From: Neosynechococcus sphagnicola sy1 | Lineage (GTDB): Bacteria; Cyanobacteriota; Cyanobacteriia; Neosynechococcales; Neosynechococcaceae | Assembly (NCBI RefSeq): GCF_000775285.1 | Contig: NZ_JJML01000003.1 | Span: 62,635 to 126,634 of the forward strand | DNA: 64,000 nucleotides | Direction of reading: 5' to 3' | Part shown: piece by piece, positions 46,614-56,110 of the stretch | How the letters are laid out: the number at the start of each line of letters is the position of its first letter | Numbering within the stretch: the first letter of the stretch is position 1 | Notes under the pieces: generated by a model | The model's input: only the letters and a program-made list of their open reading frames with translations | Database searches by the model: none | What the model was told of the DNA's origin: nothing | Translations under genes and position numbers: made by a program

Positions 46614-46794
46614 AAATACTTGTTCCTGGTTTGATTAATACTAGACCCCCCGATGGAAAATACCAGTCCCTCAACCCTTTAAAAAAATGAAGCCCTTCTC
46701 AGATAAAGGCTTGCGGGTTGAGTACATTTCTAATTAATTCAATAACTCTGATTCGGGTTGCTGGGTCTGCCCTGTTTTTCCTGCCTGATATAAG
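46614..46794 (+). promoter_or_regulatory. nifP promoter module
   Basis: Boxes AATACTTGTTCC, AATACTAGACCCC and AATACCAGTCCC have their reference C at 46619, 46641 and 46663 (22-bp period). TTGAGTAC lies at 46718-46725, 62 bp after the last box, followed by ATTTCTAAT. The extended -10 TGATATAAG is at 46786-46794, with TATAAG 64 bp after the TTGAGTAC end. The nifP start is 36 bp downstream. Confidence 0.75.
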
Positions 46795-46829
46795 CAGGAG
46801 AACAGAACACTGTTTGCCATCTGAAAGCG

Positions 46830-47612
46830 ATGCAACACTCTCCTACCTGGCTCCCCTTATCCCTGCCGCTGACGTTCATCAAGAACCGTTCCCAGAAGTC
46901 GGAGGGCTTGACACCAGAAGCTGCTGTGCACAGCGATCGCTTCTGTCAAAGCTCCAATGGCTTGAGAGCAGGATGGCAAGCGCTGAAGGAAGATTTTCGG
47001 ATCATCTTTGAACGCGACCCGGCTGCCCGTCATTGGTTAGAAGTGCTGTGCTGCTATCCCGGCTTCCATGCATTGCTCTGTCACCGCTTTGCCCACTGGC
47101 TCCACTCTCACCAAATTCACTTTTTCCCTCGATTCATTTCCCACCTAGCGCGGTTTCTCACCGGTATTGAAATTCATCCCGGTGCCCAGATTGGCAAGGG
47201 TGTGTGCATTGATCATGGCATGGGCGTGGTGATTGGGGAGACCGCGATCGTGGGAGACTACACGCTGATTTATCAGGGCGTGACCTTGGGCGGAAAGGGC
47301 AAGCAAATGGGTAAGCGTCATCCCACTGTCGGGCAGCATGTCGTGGTAGGAGCAGGCGCAAAGGTGCTGGGAAATATCCAGATTGGCGACCATGCTCGGA
47401 TTGGCGCTGGCTCAATTGTGCTGCGGGATGTGCCGTCCCATTGCACAGCCGTGGGTGTACCAGGACGCAATATCTGCCGCTCTGGTACCCCTGCCTGCCC
47501 CCTGGATCATAACCAAATGCCCGATGCAGAATCAATAGCCATGCGAGTACTGGTCGATCGCATTGAGCAACTAGAACAACAACTCCAGATGCTGTTACCA
47601 GACAAACTCTGA
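46830..47612 (+). CDS. nifP: NifP, serine O-acetyltransferase (CysE-like)
   Basis: The 260-residue protein has the CysE helical N-terminal domain ([41 protein letters not shown]) and a left-handed beta-helix with hexapeptide repeats ([44 protein letters not shown]). It makes O-acetylserine and so supports cysteine supply for NifS. It has its own nif-type promoter and heads the plus-strand run towards nifV, nifZ and nifT. Confidence 0.92.
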   Translation: MQHSPTWLPLSLPLTFIKNRSQKSEGLTPEAAVHSDRFCQSSNGLRAGWQALKEDFRIIFERDPAARHWLEVLCCYPGFHALLCHRFAHWLHSHQIHFFPRFISHLARFLTGIEIHPGAQIGKGVCIDHGMGVVIGETAIVGDYTLIYQGVTLGGKGKQMGKRHPTVGQHVVVGAGAKVLGNIQIGDHARIGAGSIVLRDVPSHCTAVGVPGRNICRSGTPACPLDHNQMPDAESIAMRVLVDRIEQLEQQLQMLLPDKL

Positions 47613-47689
47613 TTCCCTTTTCTCCCCCGAACCCCGACTCTGTCCCCCGAACCTAACCCACCCATTGCATTTTGTTTGAGGTAACTCCG

Positions 47690-47950
47690 ATGTTTTCCCT
47701 TTCTGGTGTAACGCCCAATGTCATAGATTCTACGGCTCAAATTATTGAGGTTTCGCGGATCGATCGCTGGCGCATCTGCTACCGACTGCAAGAACTAATG
47801 ATTCCTTGTTGGTGTTTGCAAGATGGCACCCTGCGGGTTGAAATTCAAAGCAGTATCAGCGCTGTGCTATTGCGGAGTGTGGTACAGCAATTTGTTGCCT
47901 CTCGCCAAGAGTTGGTGAATTGGCTCGAAAGATGTCTAGACGCAGACTAA
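47690..47950 (+). CDS. Small unknown protein after nifP
   Basis: This 86-residue protein reads IDSTAQIIEVSRIDRWRICYRLQELMIPCWCLQDGTLRVEIQSSISAVLLRSVVQQF. Its family is not one I can name, but Asr-type small proteins at this position are known in cyanobacterial nif clusters. ATG 47690 has GAGGTAA upstream. It lies 77 bp after nifP and 81 bp before the dps-like gene, so it is probably in the same transcript. Confidence 0.65.
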   Translation: MFSLSGVTPNVIDSTAQIIEVSRIDRWRICYRLQELMIPCWCLQDGTLRVEIQSSISAVLLRSVVQQFVASRQELVNWLERCLDAD

Positions 47951-48031
47951 ATCGCAAAGGCTGCAAGCGACAAAAGCAGCGATCAGAGTAAACAAGTAAC
48001 GCAAATCAATTTATTACAAGGAATTACCTCA

Positions 48032-48577
48032 ATGAGCATCGTACAAGCACCCGTTCAAGCCTTAGGACAAATTGCCAATAACCCAATCGCCTTGGGCACT
48101 GAAGTCACCATTCCCGTCTGTGAAGGATTGAATCTTGCCCTTGCCAGCTTTCAAGCCCTCTATTTGCAATACCAGAAACATCACTTTGTGGTTGATGGAT
48201 CTGAGTTCTATTCCCTCCATGAATTCTTTCATGAGGGGGTGAATGCAACTCAGGGCTACGTACATCAAATTGGTGAGCGGTTAAATGGACTGGGTGGCAT
48301 TCCCGCATCCAGCTTTGCAAAATTGGCAGAGTTAAGCTGTTTTACCTCAGAACCCGATGGGAAGTTTACCGCTCGCCAGATGGTGGAACACGATTTACAA
48401 GCTGAACAGGCAGTGATTGATTTATTGCGGCGGCAGGCAACTCAGGCAGAAAGTGTGGGCGATCGCGCCACGCGCTACATGTACGAACAAATGTTGTTGC
48501 AAACCGAAGATCGGGCATTTCATCTGGAGCATTTCTTGGCAGCCGATAGCCTGACCTTGGCATTCGTGGTTCGATAA
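48032..48577 (+). CDS. Dps-family ferritin-like protein
   Basis: The 181-residue protein is a four-helix ferritin-like fold with the Dps pattern: [55 protein letters not shown]. The His and acidic residues match the Dps inter-subunit ferroxidase site. It would store iron and remove peroxide near nitrogenase. It lies in the nifP run. AAGGAATTA precedes the start. Confidence 0.85.
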   Translation: MSIVQAPVQALGQIANNPIALGTEVTIPVCEGLNLALASFQALYLQYQKHHFVVDGSEFYSLHEFFHEGVNATQGYVHQIGERLNGLGGIPASSFAKLAELSCFTSEPDGKFTARQMVEHDLQAEQAVIDLLRRQATQAESVGDRATRYMYEQMLLQTEDRAFHLEHFLAADSLTLAFVVR

Positions 48578-48621
48578 CCCTCGATAACCCAGTGTTGCTG
48601 AATAGCAGGAGGACAGCGGTG

Positions 48622-48948
48622 ATGAACGTTAACACGCAATTGATTCAATTTCTTCGTCACGATCTGGCCGTTTCATCTACGGAAATCGACATTATGCTGC
48701 GTCATTGTGAACGGGAAAATGCACCGCTGCCGATGCTGCTGTGGAAATATGGGCTAGTGTCTTTACAGCAACTGGGTCAAATCTTTGACTGGCTAGAAGC
48801 TCAAACAAATTCTGCTCTAGATGGAGTATTCGATGGTGTACTTGCAGCTCAACCATCCTCTGTATTGGTGCAAACCAGTGTCGTAAATCATCCCTTCCCG
48901 CTCCAAAACTTTCAGCCTGAAGCTTATTCTCGTCCCAATTCAATATGA
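48622..48948 (+). CDS. DUF2949 family protein
   Basis: The 108-residue protein contains the cyanobacterial DUF2949 pattern LIQFLRHDLAVSSTEIDIMLRHCERENAPLPMLLWKYGLVSLQQLGQIFDWLE and a variable tail. Its function is unknown. I chose ATG 48622, with CAGGAGG about 8 bp before it. It is 44 bp after the dps-like gene. Confidence 0.78.
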   Translation: MNVNTQLIQFLRHDLAVSSTEIDIMLRHCERENAPLPMLLWKYGLVSLQQLGQIFDWLEAQTNSALDGVFDGVLAAQPSSVLVQTSVVNHPFPLQNFQPEAYSRPNSI

Positions 48949-49025
48949 TGCTGCATCTGCCTACGGAACCTCTCCTTGATAAGCTGCCGCGTATCCACAT
49001 CTAGGGCGGAATGCCAAAGTATTGC

Positions 49026-49072
49026 AAGATCCCCCTAAATCCCCCTTAAAAAAGGGGACTTCCGGACTAAAA
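49026..49072. repeat. Short cyanobacterial interspersed repeat (ATCCCCCTAAATCCCCC type)
   Basis: The stretch gatccccctaaatccccc followed by TTAAAAAAGGGGAC forms a short CCCC/GGGG hairpin. This sequence type is scattered through many cyanobacterial genomes. Here it lies between the DUF2949 gene and nifV and could also weaken transcription. Confidence 0.55.
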
Positions 49073-49151
49073 TCCCCTCCGAAAATGCATCTCATCTGCC
49101 CCAGATTCGCTTGAGACATGGATAAGTCGTAATCGTTTTTATAAGGTTAGA

Positions 49152-50315
49152 ATGGGAATGAAAAAGCAATTTGACAATCCAATTCAAATCAATGACACCA
49201 CGTTACGAGATGGGGAACAGGCGGCTGGAGTTGCCTTTACCCTCGAGGAAAAAGTGGCGATCGCTACTTTATTGGATCGCGCCGGAGTGCAGGAATTGGA
49301 AGTGGGAATTCCAGCGATGGGACATGACGAAGCCACCGCGATCGCCACCATCAACAACCTGGGTTTAACCACCCAATTGCTGGGCTGGAATCGTGCTGTC
49401 ATTGCCGATGTCCAAGCATCCATTGATTGTGGCTTGAAGCGCGTTCATGTTTCAATTCCTGTGTCGGAGGTTCAAATCGCTGCCAAATTCCAAGGGCAGT
49501 GGCGCAAAATGCTGGAACAACTGCGGGACGTGATCAACTTTGCCCGCGATCGCAGCTTAATGATTGCCATCGGGGGCGAAGATTCCTCCAGAGCCGATGC
49601 CACCTTTCTGGAAGATGTGGCGCTGTTTTCCCAGGATTTGGGAGCTTTTCGCTTTCGTTTTTGCGATACCGTTGGCATTCTCGATCCCTTAGACACCTAC
49701 GAAAAAGTGCAGCGTCTGGTAAGAGCGCTCTCCATTCCTGTAGAAATGCACACCCACAACGATTTGGGCATGGCAACCGCCAATGCCTTGGCAGGCATTC
49801 GAGCCGGGGCGCAATCGGTAAATACCACTGTGAATGGATTGGGCGAACGGGCTGGAAATGCGGCATTGGAAGAAGTCGTGATGGCAGTCAAGCGGATTTA
49901 TGGCATCAAGTTGGGCATTGATACCTGCCGTTTGCCGGAGTTGTCTCAACTGGTGGTGCAGGCTTCCAACTGTCCGCTGCCGCCCTGGAAAGCGATCGTG
50001 GGGGAAAACGCTTTTGTCCATGAGTCGGGTATCCATGCCCATGGAGTGCTGCAAAATCCCCAAACCTACGAGCCATTTGATCCAGCAGAAATTGGCTGGC
50101 AACATCGATTGGTCCTGGGCAAGCACTCAGGGCGGCATCTAGTGCAAAGTATCCTGCAAGAGCACGGAATGTCACGGACAGGCAATGATCTTCAATTCAT
50201 TCTGGATGCGGTGCGTCGGTGTTCAACTCAGCTAAAACGAAATCTGACGATTGAGGAACTGCTAGGTTTAGCCCGCGATCGCGCTCCGACAATTCATCCC
50301 GCCAGCATTCATTAA
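49152..50315 (+). CDS. nifV: NifV, homocitrate synthase
   Basis: The 387-residue DRE-TIM metallolyase has [22 protein letters not shown], the metal-binding HTHNDLGMATANALAGI and the catalytic region VHESGIHAHGVL. It condenses 2-oxoglutarate with acetyl-CoA to make homocitrate, the organic ligand of FeMo-co. It is clearly distinct from leuA at 56111-57727. A second ATG lies two codons in. Confidence 0.95.
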   Translation: MGMKKQFDNPIQINDTTLRDGEQAAGVAFTLEEKVAIATLLDRAGVQELEVGIPAMGHDEATAIATINNLGLTTQLLGWNRAVIADVQASIDCGLKRVHVSIPVSEVQIAAKFQGQWRKMLEQLRDVINFARDRSLMIAIGGEDSSRADATFLEDVALFSQDLGAFRFRFCDTVGILDPLDTYEKVQRLVRALSIPVEMHTHNDLGMATANALAGIRAGAQSVNTTVNGLGERAGNAALEEVVMAVKRIYGIKLGIDTCRLPELSQLVVQASNCPLPPWKAIVGENAFVHESGIHAHGVLQNPQTYEPFDPAEIGWQHRLVLGKHSGRHLVQSILQEHGMSRTGNDLQFILDAVRRCSTQLKRNLTIEELLGLARDRAPTIHPASIH

Positions 50316-50365
50316 AGTTGGTTTTGTGTACAGGTCAACATGACATTTTCACTTGGAGCTGCATC

Positions 50366-50632
50366 ATGCAATCAGATGAAATTGAAATCGATTCTCCACC
50401 AACCTTTGATATTGGTCAGAAGGTGAGATCGTGCAAACTCATTCGCAATGACGGCACCTTTCCAGGAAAGGATATCGGCGCAACCCTGGCAAAGAAAGGC
50501 GATGTGGGCTACGTGGTCAGTATCGGCACCTTCTTGCAAAGCTCCTACATCTACGCAGTACATTTCATGACTACAGGTCACATTGTTGGCTGCCGCAAAA
50601 AAGAACTTGAACTTGCTGAGGAAATTAAATGA
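50366..50632 (+). CDS. nifZ: NifZ, nitrogenase P-cluster maturation protein
   Basis: The 88-residue protein reads DEIEIDSPPTFDIGQKVRSCKLIRNDGTFPGKDIGATLAKKGDVGYVVSIGTFLQSSYIYAVHF, an SH3-like NifZ domain. NifZ helps form the second P-cluster in NifDK. ATG 50366 begins the conserved part. It overlaps nifT by 4 bp, so both are coupled. Confidence 0.93.
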   Translation: MQSDEIEIDSPPTFDIGQKVRSCKLIRNDGTFPGKDIGATLAKKGDVGYVVSIGTFLQSSYIYAVHFMTTGHIVGCRKKELELAEEIK

Positions 50633-50832
50633 AAGTGATGCTCCGTCGGAATCCTGCTGGACACTTGGTTGTCTATGTTGCCAAGAAAGACTTGGAAGAA
50701 GAAGTGGTAAAAGAAGTAGAGGCAGACAGTGAAAAGATTTTCACACTGGCGAACGGCTGGGAACTAGCGATCGCCAAGTTAGAAGAGCCGATAAAGTTGC
50801 CTCAAACGGTAGAAGCTAGACGCATTGCTTAA
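50629..50832 (+). CDS. nifT: NifT/FixU family protein
   Basis: The 67-residue protein reads MKVMLRRNPAGHLVVYVAKKDLEEEVVKEVE and ends with LANGWELAIAKLEEPIKLPQTVEARRIA, the NifT pattern. Its function is undefined. Its ATG overlaps the nifZ stop, and its own stop (50830-50832) meets the left end of a small inverted-repeat element. Confidence 0.92.
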   Translation: MKVMLRRNPAGHLVVYVAKKDLEEEVVKEVEADSEKIFTLANGWELAIAKLEEPIKLPQTVEARRIA

Positions 50833-50976
50833 GAGGATGTTTTAAAAGGGTCGTCTTGAGCCTCAAATACGACTCAGTGGTGCAATCTAAAATCCATAAA
50901 CCCTGATTCTGTCGTAGCGGTCTCTAGGTGGTCTGAGTGGTTGGATACACCCAGGAAGACTTTTAAAACATCCTCT
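50832..50976. mobile_element. 145-bp MITE-like element with 17-bp perfect terminal inverted repeats
   Basis: AGAGGATGTTTTAAAAG (50832-50848) and its exact reverse complement (50960-50976) bound a 111-bp interior with no reading frame. Related end sequences lie at 11911-11924 and about 52071-52083. It fits a non-autonomous insertion between nifT and the next gene, which could also form a long RNA stem. No transposase for it is present. Confidence 0.7.
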
Positions 50977-51006
50977 AAGAGATCAAATGCTTAGGAGAGC
51001 AAAATC

Positions 51007-51618
51007 ATGGCTCACTTTGACACCAAATCACCCATGGAATTCAATTTTCAAGGTCAGTTTCTGGGCTTTGTGAGCCATGATGGGGCATGGAAATATATGC
51101 GTTTAAGGGTCTTATCGGAAGAACTACAGATCAAGATCCCGAAAGCGATGCGGCTGACTGTAGGGTCATCGCTTCAGCCCGGTGAATCCATTCAGGTCAT
51201 TGGCATCAGCAAGTTCGATCGTCACGCTCATGCACCCAAACTGAAAGCAACTCAGCTCATACCGCTGACAGAAAATAGTCCTCCAATAGTGCCTGTAATC
51301 CCAACCAGACGAGCATCTTCAGCACCTCCCGCCGCTCAAACTCAGCTCAAAGTCAAACCTAAAGTGAAAGTGCTGCTCTGCCAAAAATCGGGATGCTTGA
51401 AGCGAGGAAGCAAAGGATTGTATGAGGCACTCGATCAAATACTCTGCGATCGCAATTTGCAACACCAAGTCACGATTGAACCCACGGGATGTTTAAAGTG
51501 CTGTTCTTCGGCACCAAATCTGACCATCATCCCAGTGAATCATCGTTACAAAGATGTTCGCCTTAAAATGCTGCCGCAGATCGTTGATGCGATCGCCCAA
51601 AGCCTTACAAAGCATTAA
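51007..51618 (+). CDS. Protein with C-terminal thioredoxin-like [2Fe-2S] ferredoxin domain
   Basis: The 203-residue protein has an N-terminal beta-rich domain (about 8-85, FQGQFLGFVSHDGAWKYMRLRVLSEELQIKIPK), a Pro/Ala/Thr-rich linker, and a C-terminal domain with KVLLCQKSGCLKRGSKGLYEALDQIL and VTIEPTGCLKCCSSAPNLTI. Four of these Cys match the thioredoxin-like [2Fe-2S] domain of the NuoE/Shethna type. It is the last gene of the nifP run, after the MITE-like element. A redox or protection role for nitrogenase is inferred from position. Confidence 0.78.
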   Translation: MAHFDTKSPMEFNFQGQFLGFVSHDGAWKYMRLRVLSEELQIKIPKAMRLTVGSSLQPGESIQVIGISKFDRHAHAPKLKATQLIPLTENSPPIVPVIPTRRASSAPPAAQTQLKVKPKVKVLLCQKSGCLKRGSKGLYEALDQILCDRNLQHQVTIEPTGCLKCCSSAPNLTIIPVNHRYKDVRLKMLPQIVDAIAQSLTKH

Positions 51619-52102
51619 GTACTTACCCTGAATTAAAGCAGTTCTTCTGCTGTTGGCAATTTATTTATACTGCCATTAACAAGGGGCGAGTGCAAGATTT
51701 CTAGAATGTTGAATTGACCCGACCCGCTTCCGCTTGATTCACGCAAGAGAGCACCATTGAGTTCCCCGGCTGATCCCGATTTGGGCAGATGGAGGATTTT
51801 CAGGGGGAGCGTTTATGCGGTGGGTGATGGCTCTCCGTCGTTGAATCTTGGAGGTGATCCTGCGGCCTCAAGGGGCAAAAGGATTGGTTCTACTTCCCCA
51901 GCGCTGGAGGGTCGAGCGGAGTTACGGTTGGCTGCATTGGTGTCGTCGTTTAAATGTTGATTACCAGCGCTGACTTGCCTCCGCCGCAGCCTTCATTGAT
52001 ATTGCTATGATTCACTTGATGTTTCGCAGACTCCCACTAGAATTACGATACTTCTCTCCGTATTTCCCAACATCCTCTAAGAACTAACTGGAGAATGGCG
52101 CG
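51619..52102. other. Gene-free stretch with a possible decayed minus-strand gene end
   Basis: No supported gene is present. On the minus strand at about 51820-52000 a frame of some 55 codons (QHLNDDTNAANRNSARPSS and on to a stop) looks like the C-terminal tail of a transposon accessory protein, perhaps TnpB-like. This assignment is weak. A fragment of the 50832-50976 element end lies at about 52071. Confidence 0.3.
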
Positions 52103-52810
52103 GTGCATCTTTTGCAATTCAGTACCTCTCACTACTGCCGTAAAGCCCGGCTAGCCCTTGGCTACAAACAGCTGACCTACACGGTAGAGAATTTAACGCC
52201 GGGTTTGCATATCCTCAAGCTCAAACCCCTGACGGGGTTAAGCACGGTTCCGGTGTTGTTACCGCAGCAACCTGGGACAATCCTCGGAGATCAATCTGTC
52301 TCCGGAGGCGCAGCGATGCCCCAGGCGATCGCGGACTCAACCCGGATTCTGCATTTTCTAGAAACCCATTACCCTCAACCCTCCTTATTGCCGATTTCCC
52401 CGGAGCAGCAGGCAGAGGCATGGCTCTTGGAGGATTGGCTGGATGAAAGCATTGGAACAGCGACCCGCTTTGTCTACTACGATTTTCGAGCCGGAGCAGG
52501 AAAGCAGCTTGATTCTTCCCTCACCAGTCAACTATTGATTCAGCTCATCCTCAAGCAGTATGGCATTAATGCTGCAACAGTTGTTCTGGCAGCGGAGCGC
52601 CTGCAACTAGCCCTTGTCGAGTTGGGGCATCGCTGGCAATCAGGCCCCTACCTGGTGGGAGATCAGCTCAGTGTTGCCGATGTAGCCGCCGCTGCCCTCC
52701 TGAGTCCACTGGTGAGAGTGCCATTGTACCGAGACACCTTCCCTCAGATCTTTGAGCGGATTGCGGAGATTCATCACCAATGTCAGGAGCCACTACCTCC
52801 CGGTCTATGA
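52103..52810 (+). CDS. Glutathione S-transferase family protein
   Basis: The 235-residue protein has a thioredoxin-like N-terminal domain (MHLLQFSTSHYCRKARLALGYKQLTYTVENL, then LKPLTGLSTVPVLL with the cis-Pro) and an all-helical C-terminal domain (WLDESIGTATRFVYYDF, YLVGDQLSVADVAAAALLSPLVRVP). The substrate is unknown. It lies at the right border of the nif region and is probably unrelated to it. Confidence 0.85.
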   Translation: MHLLQFSTSHYCRKARLALGYKQLTYTVENLTPGLHILKLKPLTGLSTVPVLLPQQPGTILGDQSVSGGAAMPQAIADSTRILHFLETHYPQPSLLPISPEQQAEAWLLEDWLDESIGTATRFVYYDFRAGAGKQLDSSLTSQLLIQLILKQYGINAATVVLAAERLQLALVELGHRWQSGPYLVGDQLSVADVAAAALLSPLVRVPLYRDTFPQIFERIAEIHHQCQEPLPPGL

Positions 52811-52997
52811 TGAGAAAGAGCGATCGCGCGTTGCTGTGTGAGGTGTATCGTCAGTGAACTATCTTTAGGACGACAGATGTGGCAGTCGTCCTGTGTAAGT
52901 CCTGCCTGTTCCAGTAGGAAACAATTGAGACTTGCGCCCTAATTTGCTACGGTTTACTACAGTTCATTAACCTTTCTTTTACATCCTCATACTTTCC

Positions 52998-55283
52998 ATG
53001 ACCCTCACCCCCGATCAAGTTGCCCGGATTATTGGGAACCAGCATCACGATCCCTTTGAAATTCTCGGTTCCCACCCCCTTGAGCAAAACGGTAAAACGA
53101 TTTGGGTGGTGCGTTCCTATCTACCAAATGCAGATGCTGCCTGGGTGGTTTGCCCTGAGGCGCGCCAAGAATACCCCATGCAGCCCGTCCATCATCCCCA
53201 TTTCTTTGAATGTACCGTTGACTTACCGGAATTAGCCAACTATCAAATTCGAGTCCGGGAAGGGGATCATGAACGCGTGATCTATGATCCCTACGCCTTC
53301 CAGTCCGCTCGGCTCACCGAGTTTGACCTGCATTTATTTGCCGAGGGAAATCACCACCGCATCTATGAAAAGCTGGGGGCCCACCTCATTGAAGTGGATG
53401 GAATCGCAGGTGTCTACTTCGCAGTTTGGGCACCCAACGCTCGCAATGTCTCGGTTTTAGGTGACTTTAATTATTGGGATGGGCGCAAACACCAGATGCG
53501 CAAGGGGCCAACGGGGATTTGGGAATTGTTCATTCCTGGGATCGGTGAGGGCGATCGCTACAAATACGAAATTAAGAATCAGGCTGGACATATTTACGAG
53601 AAGTCCGATCCCCATGGTTTTTTACAGGAAGTCCGGCCAAAAACCGCTTCCATCGTTACGAATCTAGATACCTACGTCTGGGGCGATCGTGACTGGATGG
53701 AACAGCGTCGCCATAGTGACCCCTTGACCCAGCCAATTTCCGTCTATGAGGTGCATCTAGGCTCGTGGCTCCATGCGGATTCCTCCGAACCTGCCCAACT
53801 GCCCAACGGAGACACCGAACCCGTTGTGATTGTCTCAGAGCTACAACCAGGAGCACGGTTTCTCACCTATCGAGAGCTTGCTGACCGCCTGATTCCCTAC
53901 GTCAAAGAGTTGGGGTTCACCCACATTGAGCTGTTGCCGGTTGCAGAACATCCCTTCGATGGCTCCTGGGGATATCAGGTAATCGGTTACTATGCCTGCA
54001 CCTCTCGCTATGGTAGCCCTCAAGACTTCATGTATTTTGTCGATCAATGCCATCAGCAGGGCATTGGGGTTCTAGTGGATTGGGTACCGGGACATTTTCC
54101 CAGAGATGGTCATGGCTTAGCCTTCTTTGATGGCACCTGCCTCTATGAACATGCCGACCCCCGCAAGGGGGAGCACAAAGAATGGGGCACCTTAGTGTTT
54201 AACTACGCCCGCCATGAAGTACGTAACTACTTGGTTGCCAATGCCCTGTTCTGGTTTGACAAGTATCACATTGATGGCATTCGTGTGGATGCTGTCGCCT
54301 CCATGTTGTACCTCGACTACTGTCGTCAAGAAGGCGAATGGCTCACCAACCAGTACGGGGGACGGGAAAATTTGGATGCTGCTGATTTTCTGCGGCAGAT
54401 GAACCATGTGATCTTTAGCTATTTCCCTGGAATTCTCTCGATTGCTGAAGAGTCAACGTCTTGGCCAATGGTTTCCTGGCCAACCTATACCGGCGGCTTA
54501 GGGTTCAACCTGAAATGGAACATGGGTTGGATGCATGACATGCTGGATTACTTCCAGATGGATCCGTGGTTCCGGCAATTCCATCAAAACAATGTCACCT
54601 TCAGCATCTGGTATGCCTTCAGCGAAAATTTCATGTTGGCGTTGTCCCATGATGAGGTTGTCCATGGTAAGAGCAATATGCTGGGGAAAATGCCCGGTGA
54701 TGAGTGGCTAAAACTGGCGAATCTGCGCTGTTTATATGCCTATATGTTTACCCACCCCGGCAAGAAAACCCTGTTCATGAGTATGGAGTTTGGGCAATGG
54801 GGCGAGTGGAACGTCTGGAGCGATCTCGAGTGGCATTTGCTGCAATATGAACCCCACCAAAAACTCAAACAGTTTGTTCAAGACTTAAACCAACTCTATC
54901 GCGACCAACCTGCCCTTTACACCCAGGAATTTCGGCAGGAAGGCTTTGAGTGGATTGATTGCAGCGATAACCGCCATAGCGTTGTTGCCTTTATCCGCAA
55001 GACGAAGGACAGTGATGATTTCGTGGTAACCGTCTGCAACTTCACCCCCCAACCCCATGCCCATTATCGGGTGGGAGTGCCCCAGCCAGGGTTCTACACA
55101 GAACTCTTCAATAGTGATGCCCGAGAATATGGGGGCAGCAATATGGGCAACCTGGGGGGCAAGTGGACGGATGAATGGTCTTACCATCATCATCCCTATT
55201 CCCTGGATCTATGCTTGCCACCCCTGGGGGTTTTAGTTCTAAAGCTCACCAAGACCGAATCTGCGATCGCCGCCGCTGATTGA
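52998..55283 (+). CDS. glgB: 1,4-alpha-glucan branching enzyme
   Basis: The 761-residue GH13 enzyme has an N-terminal glycogen-branching domain, a CBM48 (about 120-215) and the catalytic barrel with YEVHLGSW, the nucleophile in [15 protein letters not shown], the acid/base Glu in [10 protein letters not shown] and the third carboxylate in [13 protein letters not shown]. It introduces alpha-1,6 branches into glycogen. It is alone on its strand with a 187-bp upstream gap. Confidence 0.97.
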   Translation: MTLTPDQVARIIGNQHHDPFEILGSHPLEQNGKTIWVVRSYLPNADAAWVVCPEARQEYPMQPVHHPHFFECTVDLPELANYQIRVREGDHERVIYDPYAFQSARLTEFDLHLFAEGNHHRIYEKLGAHLIEVDGIAGVYFAVWAPNARNVSVLGDFNYWDGRKHQMRKGPTGIWELFIPGIGEGDRYKYEIKNQAGHIYEKSDPHGFLQEVRPKTASIVTNLDTYVWGDRDWMEQRRHSDPLTQPISVYEVHLGSWLHADSSEPAQLPNGDTEPVVIVSELQPGARFLTYRELADRLIPYVKELGFTHIELLPVAEHPFDGSWGYQVIGYYACTSRYGSPQDFMYFVDQCHQQGIGVLVDWVPGHFPRDGHGLAFFDGTCLYEHADPRKGEHKEWGTLVFNYARHEVRNYLVANALFWFDKYHIDGIRVDAVASMLYLDYCRQEGEWLTNQYGGRENLDAADFLRQMNHVIFSYFPGILSIAEESTSWPMVSWPTYTGGLGFNLKWNMGWMHDMLDYFQMDPWFRQFHQNNVTFSIWYAFSENFMLALSHDEVVHGKSNMLGKMPGDEWLKLANLRCLYAYMFTHPGKKTLFMSMEFGQWGEWNVWSDLEWHLLQYEPHQKLKQFVQDLNQLYRDQPALYTQEFRQEGFEWIDCSDNRHSVVAFIRKTKDSDDFVVTVCNFTPQPHAHYRVGVPQPGFYTELFNSDAREYGGSNMGNLGGKWTDEWSYHHHPYSLDLCLPPLGVLVLKLTKTESAIAAAD

Positions 55284-55371
55284 CGGCAAGGAGAGACCGA
55301 TCGCTGATCATTTGTTCCCCTGCTGATTAGCAAGGGAGATTAGCGATCGCGTCTAGCCAGCCAGCGTCTGA

Positions 55372-56097
55372 TTAACGCTCAAAACAGAGCAAGAGAGTCG
55401 TATCTGCTGGATCTTGGTATTGACAGGTTACGGATTGGAATCCATGGCGGTGCCCTAATTCCGTCAGGGTAATTTGGGTTTCAGGAAAATCACAGATGGT
55501 AATGTGACTTTCCACCATCTGGTATTCCTGGGGGGTGAGTCGGCTCCAATCCTGCTGTACCGCTGCCATATAACGACGGAGATAGGTTTCCCGATCCTCC
55601 TCAGGGCGGCGACAGATATCAATTAACATTAAAACCCCCGCTGGTTTGAGGAGCTGGGACAGTCGCCCCATGACCAAATCTTTTTGCGCCAGGGATAGGT
55701 GGTGCAGCGAAAAAGATACCAAAATCAAATCAAAGGGGTGCTCGTAATTTTGCACCCAATCAAAAAAGTCATCCTGCACCCAGGTGCTCTGGCAGGGCAG
55801 CGCCGCCAGATTTTCCTGGGCGATCGCTAGGGCTGTAGCCGACAGATCCACCCCTGTATAGGTGGCAATGGGGGTCTCTACCAGCGCTTGGGAGATAAAT
55901 TCAGCATCTCCACATCCTAGATCTAAGAGGGAAAAAGGATGGTGAAACTGCTGCAACAGCAAGTCATGAACTACACCATAAACTTCACGATGTCCCATGT
56001 AATTGTGGTGCAGGACTTTTTGGTAGAGATGCCACTGATCATTAAAGATCTGATCGGGAGGGGTAGTCACTGCTGCCAGGGAGTTGGAGTCTGTCAT
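55372..56097 (-). CDS. Class I SAM-dependent methyltransferase
   Basis: The 241-residue protein has SAM motifs SLLDLGCGDAEFISQALVE and TYTGVDLSATALAIA, and PFDLILVSFSLHHLS. The C-terminal ITLTELGHRHGFQSVTCQYQDP strand resembles small-molecule methyltransferases. The substrate is unknown. It is 13 bp downstream of leuA on the same strand and converges on glgB. Confidence 0.82.
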   Translation of the reverse strand: MTDSNSLAAVTTPPDQIFNDQWHLYQKVLHHNYMGHREVYGVVHDLLLQQFHHPFSLLDLGCGDAEFISQALVETPIATYTGVDLSATALAIAQENLAALPCQSTWVQDDFFDWVQNYEHPFDLILVSFSLHHLSLAQKDLVMGRLSQLLKPAGVLMLIDICRRPEEDRETYLRRYMAAVQQDWSRLTPQEYQMVESHITICDFPETQITLTELGHRHGFQSVTCQYQDPADTTLLLCFER

Positions 56098-56110
56098 AGT
56101 ATCAAGGCTC

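Noticed and set aside
51757-51960. 67-codon plus-strand frame
   Set aside because: It lies in a gene-free stretch. The opposite strand gives an equally plausible decayed tail, and composition does not support coding.
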